This document shows positions 33,029-41,089 of a stretch of 64,000 nt of DNA, piece by piece. The first letter of the stretch is position 1. The number at the start of each line of letters is the position of its first letter. A model generated the notes under the pieces. It was not told the origin of the DNA. It ran no database searches and saw nothing but the letters and a program-made list of their open reading frames with translations. This stretch comes from Clostridia bacterium (GTDB taxonomy: Bacteria > Bacillota > Clostridia > Oscillospirales > CAG-272). The translations under genes were made by a program, and so were the position numbers. The DNA lies in the NCBI GenBank assembly GCA_017443595.1, contig JAFSYU010000034.1, positions 1 to 64,000 of the forward strand, in the 5' to 3' direction.

Positions 33029-33226
33029 CCCCCCGTTTGCCTTCTCCTTTGGGAGAAGGTGGCGCCGGCAGGGGTTCCCCCGACGCGAACTTGAGAGCGT
33101 TGGAGGTTCTCGTAAGCCGACGGATGAGGCTCGCGCCCACTCAATCTCATGGAGATTGCGGGAGGGAACCGAGGGGTTCCCCGAAAACGAGGAACGAGTT
33201 TTTGGGGGTTCCGGAGGGATAAGGGG
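33029..33226. repeat. Nested palindromic repeat block upstream of the sigma gene
   Basis: The spacer 32927-33280 has no gene. It contains hairpin CCTTCTCC/GGAGAAGG (33040-33059), a GGGGTTCCCC element with GACGC/GCGTT stem (33071-33115) lying between GGTGGCGCCGGC and GCCGACGGATGAGG, a small hairpin AATCTC-ATG-GAGATT, and a further GGGGTTCCCC element with stem CCCCGAAAAC/GTTTTTGGGG (33173-33212). The elements look inserted into one another. Confidence 0.7.
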
Positions 33227-33253
33227 GATTCCCGAGAAAACCCCCATAAAACA

Positions 33254-33276
33254 ACGGACAGGCGTCACCCGTCCGT
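33254..33276 (-). terminator. Possible terminator of the phosphorylase gene
   Basis: ACGGAC and GTCCGT pair around a GC-rich loop just after the stop at 33281. The minus strand continues with TGTTTTATG, a short U run. Confidence 0.4.
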
Positions 33277-33280
33277 ATAT

Positions 33281-34045
33281 TTATGATATTCTTATTCCCA
33301 ATTCAAACGCCAAAAACGCTATTTTCAGTTTATCGTCTATGCGGACAGAGCCGGAAAGGCTGCGCGGCTGCCATTGCTCGTGGTCGAGGTTGTCTGCCGC
33401 ATAGAAGAACTGGAAAAACTCAACGCCGCGGAAATCGCACAGCGCCTGCATACCGGCGCACTCCATTTCAACGCAGATCGCGCCCTGCTCTTTTCTTCTC
33501 TTCACCTTTCCCGGCGTTTCTCTGTAAACCGCGTCGGTCGTCCACGTTATGCCCTCCCTATATCCGTATCCGCACTCGGAGAGCACCTGCTTGAACTCGG
33601 GTATATATTTTTTATTTACCTTTATCAAATCGGACGGAGGCGCGTAGTGATAGCTGCATCCCTCGTCGCGTATCGCCGCGGTCGGTATTATTATGCCGCA
33701 GTCCTCTATGTTTTTGTCAAGCACGCCGCAGTTGCCGAAAAGGATCAGCCGCCTGCTGCCCATCGCAATAATATCCTCGTAATCGCCGACACACGCCGGC
33801 TCTCCGACGGAAGCCATAAAAAACGAAAACCTTTTTCCGCCGTACTGCACCTCATAAACCGGACATCTGCCGTTTGCGCTTTTGACACTGCCCGCCTCTT
33901 TATGCGGCAGGCTTTCAAGCGTTTTTAAAAACAAAGCCTCCGAAAAGCACGCGATACTCGTCTGCGGAAAATCCGGCACGGGCGATTTTATCATAGTCGG
34001 CTCTATTACCGCGGCCTTGTTTTCATCAAATTCTTCCAAGATCAT
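33281..34045 (-). CDS. Nucleoside phosphorylase (PNP/UDP family)
   Basis: A 254-residue member of the purine/uridine phosphorylase superfamily, which splits nucleosides with phosphate. Typical segments are the glycine-rich RLILFGNCGVLD near 105, IIIPTAAIRDEGCSYHYAPPSD near 120 and the ribose-binding GAICVEMECAGMQALCDFR near 200. The ATG at 34045 overlaps the stop of the upstream peptidase gene by 4 bp; the in-frame extension to 34141 lies inside that gene. The base preference (uridine or purine) cannot be read. The coupling with a VanY-type peptidase has no obvious functional reason. Confidence 0.85.
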   Translation of the reverse strand: MILEEFDENKAAVIEPTMIKSPVPDFPQTSIACFSEALFLKTLESLPHKEAGSVKSANGRCPVYEVQYGGKRFSFFMASVGEPACVGDYEDIIAMGSRRLILFGNCGVLDKNIEDCGIIIPTAAIRDEGCSYHYAPPSDLIKVNKKYIPEFKQVLSECGYGYREGITWTTDAVYRETPGKVKRRKEQGAICVEMECAGMQALCDFRGVEFFQFFYAADNLDHEQWQPRSLSGSVRIDDKLKIAFLAFELGIRIS

Positions 34046-35049
34046 AATTTTACCGTAACTATAAACCCGCCGAGATTGTCGCCTGATACGGAATATTCTT
34101 CGTTTTTCGGCACGTAAACGTTGTTTCCGCCGCAGTACCACACGCAGTATTCGTCGTTTTCCGCGGTTATATAAAGCGGATCGGAATATGTGTAATTCTT
34201 AATAAGCGTAAGATATTCTTCAAGGCAGATATTATTCTCCGTTATGTATACGGAATGAGGCACGCCGACGTATCTGAAATGGTTTGATTCTCCCTCAATT
34301 CCCGTAAAAGATCCTTTGTTTGCCGGATATCTCATTATAAAACCGTAATACTTATGGTTTTCAACGAGCCAGGAAGCGCGCTCAGTCGCGTATCTGCCGT
34401 AGCTGTAAGACGATCCGTCCTTTTCATACAGTTTCATATCAAATCCGAGTCCTGTATGGTGATCCGAGTATCCGGGCAGCTCAACGTATTCCTTGTCGGA
34501 CGGGTTTACGACGTAATTATCGTAAAACGCCTGCTGCTGTTCTTCGTTACGGTAGCCGGACGTCACCATTATAGGACAGTAGCCGGTGCGCTCCGCGTAG
34601 GCGCTGCACATTTTGCATAACGCGTCGTAAGCGTCCTTTGCAAGTTCCTCGGACGCGGACGCGAGCGAAAAATTATCGTGCAGCGAATCATAAAGATTGA
34701 CAAGCGACACGGACTGCGGCAGCGTATACGCCGTATCTTTATTAACGAGTACGAGCGAGCCCGTTTTCGTATCAAATTTCGTTTTATCTATCGCGCGCAC
34801 CTTGATCCCCTGCTCTTCCGGATCCGTCACGGCTTCAGTCGCTTCCGTGCGCGGATCGGCGGCGTACGTTTCCGCAATGCTGTCCGGGGGATAAACGATA
34901 TTCGGATCAAGCGCTTTTGATAATATTATTTTTATCAAAAAAGCCAAAAGCGTTACGACAAGCACGCATAAAAGAATGATTATGACCTTTACGGAAGTGC
35001 TCATTACCATCTTCTGCTTGCGGTACGCGGGCTTGAAATTCTTTGACAA
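34042..35049 (-). CDS. D-alanyl-D-alanine carboxypeptidase, VanY type (M15B)
   Basis: A 335-residue membrane-anchored zinc peptidase that trims peptidoglycan stem peptides. An N-terminal membrane helix spans about 20-42. The catalytic domain (about 110-280) shows TSGYRNEEQQQAFYDNY near 163, the zinc motif S195-D-H197-H-T-G200 ending in D204, and E252 with H257 in EGESNHFRYVG. A C-terminal extension of about 60 residues is unassigned. The start is TTG at 35049 with a strong GAGGAGG 8 bases upstream; no ATG fits as well. It lies downstream of murA, and both serve the cell wall. Confidence 0.9.
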   Translation of the reverse strand: MSKNFKPAYRKQKMVMSTSVKVIIILLCVLVVTLLAFLIKIILSKALDPNIVYPPDSIAETYAADPRTEATEAVTDPEEQGIKVRAIDKTKFDTKTGSLVLVNKDTAYTLPQSVSLVNLYDSLHDNFSLASASEELAKDAYDALCKMCSAYAERTGYCPIMVTSGYRNEEQQQAFYDNYVVNPSDKEYVELPGYSDHHTGLGFDMKLYEKDGSSYSYGRYATERASWLVENHKYYGFIMRYPANKGSFTGIEGESNHFRYVGVPHSVYITENNICLEEYLTLIKNYTYSDPLYITAENDEYCVWYCGGNNVYVPKNEEYSVSGDNLGGFIVTVKL

Positions 35050-35074
35050 TCCGTGACCTCCTCGGTTTAAAACA

Positions 35075-35094
35075 GGGTGCTTTTTAAAGCACCC
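35075..35094 (-). terminator. Hairpin between murA and the VanY-type gene
   Basis: GGGTGCTTT and AAAGCACCC form a nine-pair hairpin directly after murA. The minus strand continues CTGTTTTAAA, a weak U tract, so termination may be partial. Confidence 0.5.
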
Positions 35095-35112
35095 CCGTTA
35101 CTGAATACAACT

Positions 35113-36405
35113 TTAATTTGCTTTGGGATAATTTGATATTTCCGGCACGTTTATCTCCCTTATGTCCGCGCCCACCAGGCGCAGCTTTCCGGCGATATCA
35201 TCGTAGCCGCGTTTTATATGGTGGATATCCTCCACCGTTGTTTTGCCGTTGGCGCAGAGACCGGCGATTATCATTGCGGCTCCGGCGCGCAGGTCCACGG
35301 CGCGTATAGGCGCCGCGACGAATCTCGTATTTCCTTCAATGACCGCCGTTTTGCCGTTGACTTTTATATCGGCGCCCATTTTACGCAGCTCCTCTATGTA
35401 GCGGAAGCGGCTGTCCCATACGCTTTCCGTCAGATAACTGACGCCCTCCGCCAGACATAAAAGCGTGCATATCTGCGGGTTCATATCCGTCGGGAATCCG
35501 GGATACGGCATTGTTCTTATATTCGTTTTTGTCAGGTTCTTCGCGGCGGTAACGACGACAAAATCATCCTGCTCTTCGACCGTTACGCCCATTTCCTCAA
35601 GCTTTGCGGAAATGGATTCAAGGTGCTTTGGTATAACGTTTGTGATCTTTAAACAGCTGTTCGTCGCCGCGGCGGCTATCATATACGTTCCCGCCTCTAT
35701 CATATCCGGTATTATCGCGTAAGTGCAGCCGGTCAGAGACGTAACGCCTTTGACTTTTATAACGTCCGTACCGGCGCCGGTTATTTTAGCGCCGCAGGAG
35801 TTCAAAAAGTTTGCCAGATCAACAACGTGCGGTTCACGCGCCGCGTTTTCTATTATCGTGTTGCCGTCTGCCAAAGCGGCGGCTATAAGCACGTTTATCG
35901 TAGCGCCGACGGATACGCGGTCAAAATAGATGTTCGCGCCGCGCAGTCTGCCGTCCGTAGCTTTGCCTTCTATATATCCGCCCTCAACGCTGACTTCCGC
36001 GCCGAGCGCCTCAAAACCTTTGATATGCTGGTCAATGGGACGTATGCCGAAATCACAGCCGCCGGGGCAGCCCACGCGCGTTTTGCCGAATCTTCCCAGC
36101 TCCGCGCCGGCAAGATAATATGAAGCGCGCATATTGCGCACCAGCTCAAACGGAGCGCAGCCGCCTTCCGCGTTTTTGCAGTCTATCTCAACGGTGGTCT
36201 TGTTCAGATACCTGATCTTCGCTCCCATCGCCTTTAAAATGGAAAAGGACGTGCGGACGTCGCTTATATCCGGTATATTCTCTAAAACGCATTTTTCTTC
36301 CGTCAGAAGACACGCGAAAATAACGCCGACGGCGGCGTTTTTCATACCGCTGACTTCTATTTCACCGGAAAGTTCGTTTCCGCCTTTGATCACAAAATAT
36401 TCCAT
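35113..36405 (-). CDS. murA: UDP-N-acetylglucosamine 1-carboxyvinyltransferase
   Basis: A 430-residue MurA, the first committed enzyme of peptidoglycan synthesis. Family segments are clear: the N-terminal GGNELSGEIEVSGMKNAA with the catalytic Lys, the loop PGGCDFGIRPIDQH with the reactive cysteine C117 (the fosfomycin target), and MIEAGTYMIAAAA and PGFPTDMNPQ in the second half. The length is normal. A consensus promoter lies about 75 bp upstream, and AAGGAT precedes the ATG. Many Clostridia have two MurA paralogues; I cannot tell which this is. Confidence 0.95.
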   Translation of the reverse strand: MEYFVIKGGNELSGEIEVSGMKNAAVGVIFACLLTEEKCVLENIPDISDVRTSFSILKAMGAKIRYLNKTTVEIDCKNAEGGCAPFELVRNMRASYYLAGAELGRFGKTRVGCPGGCDFGIRPIDQHIKGFEALGAEVSVEGGYIEGKATDGRLRGANIYFDRVSVGATINVLIAAALADGNTIIENAAREPHVVDLANFLNSCGAKITGAGTDVIKVKGVTSLTGCTYAIIPDMIEAGTYMIAAAATNSCLKITNVIPKHLESISAKLEEMGVTVEEQDDFVVVTAAKNLTKTNIRTMPYPGFPTDMNPQICTLLCLAEGVSYLTESVWDSRFRYIEELRKMGADIKVNGKTAVIEGNTRFVAAPIRAVDLRAGAAMIIAGLCANGKTTVEDIHHIKRGYDDIAGKLRLVGADIREINVPEISNYPKAN

Positions 36406-36478
36406 CTATACCAAAATCCTTATGCGAATTTTTCAAAAATGATATAAAACGGCATGCTCGCGGCATACCCTTTATTAT

Positions 36479-36507
36479 ATTATAGCATATAAATTCAAAA
36501 ATGTAAA
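36479..36507 (-). promoter_or_regulatory. murA promoter
   Basis: On the minus strand, TTTACA (36507-36502), 17 bp spacer, TATAAT (36484-36479). It uses the same two boxes as the Hdr-Flx operon promoter. Confidence 0.78.
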
Positions 36508-36528
36508 TATCAATTTATAAAAATTTAC

Positions 36529-37635
36529 TCATTTTTTGTAATATGCGACAAGAAGATCAACGACAAGCCCGTAGGAACGCTCCCCTTCCTTCTGGTCGTT
36601 TGATTTCAAAAACGTGTCGTTGACTTTTCCGGCTACGGTCGCCGCCGTGTTTTCCCTGTATTTTTCAAAAAACGCGTTATACGCGATCATTTCGTTTTTG
36701 AGCATTTGGGGAACTTTTGTCGAATACAGCTGTCTGTACATATCCTTATCCGCCCCGTTGAGCGAAGACGCAACGTATTCAAAAGCGTTTGCGTAAGCGG
36801 AGTATTTTATATAATCGTCGTCACTTTCCATACAGACCAGAAAAGCCACGAAATTTGCTTCTTCCTCACGGCTGATACCGCGCTGATGCGCCATTTCATG
36901 CGCCGCGGTATACGGCAGCGTATAGTCCGGGAAGTTTATGTTTATATTCGCTTCTCCGGTGAAAAACGAATAAACGCCGGCTATGTGAGTATAAGTCCAC
37001 GGCTCCGACAGCGCGACGGGCTTGGGCGAAGAATAAAAGCGCGATATGAAAGGATATTTTTCACACGCTTTTTCATACGCTTCGTTCAGTTTTTTGTTCA
37101 TTTCGCTCAGATCGTACGGCATTACGGAGCCTTTGCCGTACGTGAAATCAACGTTGTTTATACATCCGTCAATTCCGTCCATCAAAGCCTCCGCCGTACC
37201 GTAAAGTTCTTCTGCAGATACCTTTTCGCGCTGTATATCAAGGCGTTTGTCAAGCGACGTTGTATAATAGCCCGCGGAAAAGTTTATCAAAAACATTGAG
37301 TATATCAGCATTGAGACGGCAAGTATGTCAAAAGTGAATCTGAAAGACGATAACCACGTTTCCGTTTTTCCTTTTGAAGCAACGCGGATAAGGACCGCTA
37401 TTATAAGCGGCATGCAAAGTATGATGGATTCCGCTATGGAAAACGGAAAAATATTTGTGATATACGCAAGCGCAGCGCGCGGATAAACTGCTATTTTGCT
37501 TTGCCAGAAATCCGCGAACGACGCGCTGTTCGCCGCCGTGAACTTTACCGCGAATCCGAAAACGAGCGTGATCGCGGAAGCTATGAAAAGCGGTGAAAAA
37601 AGACTTTTGAGTTTACTTAATATCCTGACTTTCAT
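36529..37635 (-). CDS. DUF3810 membrane metalloprotease-like protein
   Basis: A 368-residue protein. Three hydrophobic helices lie in the first 120 residues (about 13-32, 66-84 and 103-120). A soluble domain then carries the zinc-peptidase motif H246-E-M-A-H250, followed by E258/E259 in ISREEEANFVAF, as in DUF3810 proteins. The substrate and role are unknown. The gene starts 23 bp inside the 3' end of the RluA-type gene upstream and is followed by the AT-rich murA promoter region, so it probably ends the ilvE-rluA unit. Confidence 0.82.
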   Translation of the reverse strand: MKVRILSKLKSLFSPLFIASAITLVFGFAVKFTAANSASFADFWQSKIAVYPRAALAYITNIFPFSIAESIILCMPLIIAVLIRVASKGKTETWLSSFRFTFDILAVSMLIYSMFLINFSAGYYTTSLDKRLDIQREKVSAEELYGTAEALMDGIDGCINNVDFTYGKGSVMPYDLSEMNKKLNEAYEKACEKYPFISRFYSSPKPVALSEPWTYTHIAGVYSFFTGEANININFPDYTLPYTAAHEMAHQRGISREEEANFVAFLVCMESDDDYIKYSAYANAFEYVASSLNGADKDMYRQLYSTKVPQMLKNEMIAYNAFFEKYRENTAATVAGKVNDTFLKSNDQKEGERSYGLVVDLLVAYYKK

Positions 37636-38521
37636 TTACAAACAGACTTTCAAAAATTTCGGGGACCGGTGCTTTCAGAAGCACTTCCTTTTTGTCGGAC
37701 GGGCGTTTTATGACAAGCTCTCCGGCGTGCAGCGCAAGACGGTGCAGATCCGCGTCAAACCCGTCGCCGTACAGACCGTCTCCCAATATGGGTACGGCGA
37801 GATACGACATATGAAGGCGCAGCTGGTGCGTCCTGCCCGTATGCGGCAAAAGTTTAATAAAACTTATGTTTTCGCCTTTATAAGACGCGGTCTTCAGCAG
37901 TTCGTATCCGGTCACGCATACCCTGCCCTCATTATCGCCGCAAACGGATCTTATTATTATGCTTTCCGCTTCTCTGCGGATGTTTTTTCTTATAACGCCG
38001 TGCGTCTGCTCCGGTATGCCGTGACAGACGGCGTAATATATTTTTTGCGCGTCCTTTTTATAAAACTGGTCGGCGAGCATATACGCCGCCATCCTGTTTT
38101 TTGCTACGGCAACGATGCCGGACGTGTGATTATCCAGACGGTTCACGGCGCGGAAAACAAAGTTCTTACCTTTATAGTAATATGCAAGAGCGTTTGAGAG
38201 CGTGTCGTAATGGTGGTTGTGCGACGTGTGCGTAGGCATACCGGACGGCTTGTTGACGGCTATCATATCGTCGTCTTCGTATATTATATCAAGCGGTATG
38301 TCGACGGGCTCCGCGTCCGTTTTCCGCTCTTGCGCAAATTCAATGCGGACGGTATCGCCCCCGTGCAGAACGAAACGGACGGTCCTCTGTTCTCCGTTTA
38401 CGGTAATGCCGTTTTCCGTTCTTTTCAGTTCGGTCAAAATTCCGCCCGAAATACCGGGGATGCCGCGCAGAAATTCACGCAGCAGCCTCCCCTCGTATTC
38501 GGGCGGGACTTTAAATTCCAT
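37613..38521 (-). CDS. RluA-family RNA pseudouridine synthase
   Basis: A 302-residue pseudouridine synthase. An S4-like N-terminal part (about 1-65) precedes the catalytic domain, with KPSGMPTHTS near 91, the RluA signature NRLDNHTSG with catalytic D130, and the C-terminal HTGRTHQLRLHM near 228 and LHRLALHA. It modifies a uridine in rRNA or tRNA; which of the RluA, C or D activities it has is not visible. The ATG at 38521 shares one base with the ilvE stop (TGATG), so it is translated by coupling. A TTG seven codons earlier is rejected. Confidence 0.9.
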   Translation of the reverse strand: MEFKVPPEYEGRLLREFLRGIPGISGGILTELKRTENGITVNGEQRTVRFVLHGGDTVRIEFAQERKTDAEPVDIPLDIIYEDDDMIAVNKPSGMPTHTSHNHHYDTLSNALAYYYKGKNFVFRAVNRLDNHTSGIVAVAKNRMAAYMLADQFYKKDAQKIYYAVCHGIPEQTHGVIRKNIRREAESIIIRSVCGDNEGRVCVTGYELLKTASYKGENISFIKLLPHTGRTHQLRLHMSYLAVPILGDGLYGDGFDADLHRLALHAGELVIKRPSDKKEVLLKAPVPEIFESLFVNESQDIK

Positions 38522-39591
38522 CAGCCTATTACTTTTATCCAACCGAATTCATCCGGCAGGTTGCCCCACTGGATACCGGTGAGCGTATCGTAAAGCATCT
38601 GCGAGATCGGTCCTATTTTTCCGTTGTTTATAACGGCTTTCTTGTTTTCGTCGTCAAGAGAACCGATAGGCGAAATAACGGCTGCCGTGCCGGTGCCGAA
38701 CGCTTCTTTGAGTTCGCCTTTGTCATACGCCTCGTACAGCTCGTCAACGGAGATCTTCCTCTCTGAGACTTTATAGCCCTTGCTCTTCAACAGCTCAATG
38801 CAGGAAGCTCTGGTTACGCCGGGAAGTATGCTTCCTTCCGCCAAAGACGGAGTGACTACCTCGTCGCCTATAACGAAGAACACGTTCATTGCGCCGACTT
38901 CATCAATGTATTTTCTGTATATACCGTCAAGCCACAGGACCTGGGAGTAGCCGAGCTTTGCCGCTTTTTCCTGACCTTTAAGGGATGAAGCGTAGTTTCC
39001 GCCGACCTTTGCAAAGCCGGTGCCGCCTTTTACGGCGCGGACGTAATCGTGTTCTATGAATATCTTAACGGGGTTTATGCCCTCCGCGTAATACGCGGCG
39101 ACAGGCGATAAGATTATGCAGAAAACGTAAGAATGCGACGGATGAACGCCGAGATGCGGATCCGTGGCTATGATGAACGGACGGATGTATAACGACGTTC
39201 CGACCTTTGTCGGTATCCAGTCGCGGTCAAACAAAACGACCTCGGTTATAGCCTGCAGCACGTCCTCGTTCGGGATCTGCGGGATGCAGAGACGCTCGTT
39301 CGTATTATGCATACGCTCTATGTTTTTGTCCGGGCGGAAAAGCTGGATCTTTCCGTCTTTCGTCATATAAGCCTTAAGTCCTTCAAACATTTCCTGCGCG
39401 TAATGGAACACCATGCAGGACGGCTCAAGCTCAAACGGAGCGTAAGGCACGATCCTCGCGTCATGCCAGCCCTTGCCCTCGTCATAGTTCATCAAAAACA
39501 TATGATCGGTAAAATATCTGCCGAAACCGAGATTGTTGTAATCCGGCTTTGTTTTCGGCGTTTTTGTTCTTTCTTTTCTTATATCAAGCAT
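38521..39591 (-). CDS. ilvE: Branched-chain amino acid aminotransferase
   Basis: A 356-residue PLP enzyme that makes leucine, isoleucine and valine from their keto acids. The family pattern is present: YAQEMFEGLKAYMTKDG with the fold-type IV start, NERLCIPQIP, YIRPFIIATD, the PLP lysine K195 in GFAKVGGNYASS, and GSILPGVTRAS binding the phosphate. RBS AAGGAGAT precedes the ATG, and a promoter lies about 35-60 bp upstream, partly inside the terminator hairpin of the preceding gene. Confidence 0.95.
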   Translation of the reverse strand: MLDIRKERTKTPKTKPDYNNLGFGRYFTDHMFLMNYDEGKGWHDARIVPYAPFELEPSCMVFHYAQEMFEGLKAYMTKDGKIQLFRPDKNIERMHNTNERLCIPQIPNEDVLQAITEVVLFDRDWIPTKVGTSLYIRPFIIATDPHLGVHPSHSYVFCIILSPVAAYYAEGINPVKIFIEHDYVRAVKGGTGFAKVGGNYASSLKGQEKAAKLGYSQVLWLDGIYRKYIDEVGAMNVFFVIGDEVVTPSLAEGSILPGVTRASCIELLKSKGYKVSERKISVDELYEAYDKGELKEAFGTGTAAVISPIGSLDDENKKAVINNGKIGPISQMLYDTLTGIQWGNLPDEFGWIKVIG

Positions 39592-39623
39592 TTTTCTATC
39601 TCCTTCCGTAAAGGTTATGCGCT

Positions 39624-39652
39624 ATTATATCACATAAATATAAAAAATGCAA
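39624..39652 (-). promoter_or_regulatory. ilvE promoter, -35 box inside a terminator arm
   Basis: On the minus strand, TTGCAT (39652-39647), 17 bp spacer, TATAAT (39629-39624). The -35 overlaps the distal arm and U tract of the hairpin at 39648-39673. Confidence 0.72.
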
Positions 39653-39673
39653 GTATATTTTTTGATACTTGCA
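39648..39673 (-). terminator. Terminator of the TIM-barrel isomerase-like gene
   Basis: TGCAAGTAT (39648-39656) pairs with ATACTTGCA (39665-39673). On the minus strand the hairpin is followed by TTTTTTATATTT. It lies 26 bp after the stop at 39699. Confidence 0.7.
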
Positions 39674-39698
39674 ATTTTTTTATAAACAGATTTCTTAA

Positions 39699-40478
39699 TT
39701 ATATAATTTTCTCCAGAAGCCTCGCCGACGCTTCAAGCTGATAAATATCCGTAAAATTCTCGCGGTATACTTCAACCACCATATCGCCTTTGTAGTTTAC
39801 CTCTTTGAGTCTGTCAATTATGCGCTTCATATCGAGCGCTCCCATGCACGGCGGCGTGCAGTGACCGTTTGCCCAGTCGTTTATATGGACGTGGACGACG
39901 CTGTCACCCATAGCCCGCAGTACGGCGTAAGGATCGTAGCCGCCGCGGCAGGACTGCTTTGCGTCAAAAACAAATTTCATATCCGGACACGCTGCGCGCA
40001 GCTTTGCTACGCCTTCCGCTTCTCTTGCTATACACCACGTCGTGTTCTCGTGTATCAGCTCCACGCCGAAAGTGTGCGCGCACTCGTTTATCTTCGTGAA
40101 TATCTCCGCGTATCTTTCAAAACCGCAGAATTTGTTTTTCATATTGTTGCCGTGGAATACGACGAACTTTGCGCCGAGCCTTGCTGCAAAGTCAAAATAA
40201 TTTTTATAGTATTCAATGCCGTCTTGTATCCTTCTTTCATATCCGGCAAAAAATATAACGTTTTCATATCCGGACGTGAAAGGGTGGATGGAAAGGATCC
40301 TTACGCCGCTGCCGTCAATATACGCTTTCATTTGCCTGTAATACTCTCCGGACATCTCACTGTGCGTGTTTATAAAGATCTCCGCAAGATCAAAACCGCC
40401 CTTTACGCATTCTTTGAGCGATTCTATTGTATCAAGCGGGTAAAAGCACGCGCTCGATATACCTATTTTCATACTCAT
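39699..40478 (-). CDS. Sugar phosphate isomerase/epimerase-like TIM-barrel protein
   Basis: A 259-residue protein of the xylose isomerase-like/AP endonuclease 2 superfamily. Typical metal-site segments are visible: HPFTSG near 72, FVVFHGNN near 108, ELIHENTTW near 142, FVFDAKQS near 172, VVHVHINDW near 195 and VVEVYRE near 240. Members are sugar epimerases, inosose-type enzymes or endonuclease IV; the substrate cannot be told here. The ATG at 40478 has GAGGTG 8 bases before it. It stands alone between terminator and promoter regions. Confidence 0.82.
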   Translation of the reverse strand: MSMKIGISSACFYPLDTIESLKECVKGGFDLAEIFINTHSEMSGEYYRQMKAYIDGSGVRILSIHPFTSGYENVIFFAGYERRIQDGIEYYKNYFDFAARLGAKFVVFHGNNMKNKFCGFERYAEIFTKINECAHTFGVELIHENTTWCIAREAEGVAKLRAACPDMKFVFDAKQSCRGGYDPYAVLRAMGDSVVHVHINDWANGHCTPPCMGALDMKRIIDRLKEVNYKGDMVVEVYRENFTDIYQLEASARLLEKII

Positions 40479-40579
40479 GATCAAACACCTCGCTTATATA
40501 TTACCACCCGTTTTCATATTTGTCAACGCTGTGTTTATTGAATATATGGTAAAAATTTTTATTTTTTTGAAAAAAAGTC

Positions 40580-40608
40580 TTGATTATTTTTAAAAAGTAT
40601 GGTATTAT
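40580..40608 (+). promoter_or_regulatory. rpsT promoter
   Basis: TTGATT (40580-40585), 17 bp spacer, TATTAT (40603-40608). The leader to rpsT is about 80 nt. Confidence 0.72.
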
Positions 40609-40631
40609 ACTTACTTGAAATAGTATATCGC

Positions 40632-40657
40632 GCCGTTGTGTCCTCTCAGACAGCGGC
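40632..40657 (+). promoter_or_regulatory. Hairpin in the rpsT leader
   Basis: GCCGTTGT (40632-40639) pairs with ACAGCGGC (40650-40657), eight pairs with one G-U, around a 10-base loop. It may be a site for S20 feedback control; no further support. Confidence 0.35.
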
Positions 40658-40695
40658 ATAAATACATATTCGTAATTCTACAGGAGGAATAAAAA

Positions 40696-40959
40696 GTGCC
40701 GAATATCAAATCTGCAAAGAAGCGCGTTAAGGTCACCGAGACCAAGACCCTTCAGAATAAAATGTTCAGATCATCCCTTAAAACGATGATAAAAAAGTAT
40801 GACGCAGCGCTCACTTCCGGCGACAAGGACGCGGCAAGCGCAGCATACAAAGCAGCGGTAAAGAAGATCGACCAGGCGGCAGCCAAGGGCATAATCAGCA
40901 AGAACGCCGCAAGCAGAAAAAAGAGCCAGTTCACTCTGAGACTTAACAGCCTGGCATAA
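40696..40959 (+). CDS. rpsT: 30S ribosomal protein S20
   Basis: An 87-residue, strongly basic S20 with the canonical start PNIKSAKKRVK and the C-terminal KNAASRKKSQFTLRLNSLA. It binds 16S rRNA early in 30S assembly. The start codon is GTG with a strong AGGAGG 8 bases upstream. The gene is monocistronic, with its own promoter, a leader hairpin and a terminator. Confidence 0.97.
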   Translation: MPNIKSAKKRVKVTETKTLQNKMFRSSLKTMIKKYDAALTSGDKDAASAAYKAAVKKIDQAAAKGIISKNAASRKKSQFTLRLNSLA

Positions 40960-40972
40960 AAAAACGGTAAAG

Positions 40973-41008
40973 AAAGTGCTTTCGGCATATGTCGGAAGCG
41001 CTTTTTCC
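40973..41008 (+). terminator. rpsT terminator
   Basis: AAAGTGCTTTC and GGAAGCGCTTT pair (with one G-U) around GGCATATGTC, then TTCC; the T run is partly within the stem. Confidence 0.7.
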
Positions 41009-41029
41009 TATTTTATAGGGAAAAAATAC

Positions 41030-41058
41030 TTGATTTTATAAAATTTTTATGTTATACT
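41030..41058 (+). promoter_or_regulatory. hom promoter
   Basis: TTGATT (41030-41035), 17 bp spacer, TATACT (41053-41058). Confidence 0.72.
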
Positions 41059-41089
41059 TTATTTTACATTTAAAAAAGGAAGTATTTTT

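Noticed and set aside
32926-33268. N-terminal extension of the sigma factor
   Set aside because: The extension is translated repeat sequence; ATG 32926 has a good ribosome site and the sigma fold begins there.
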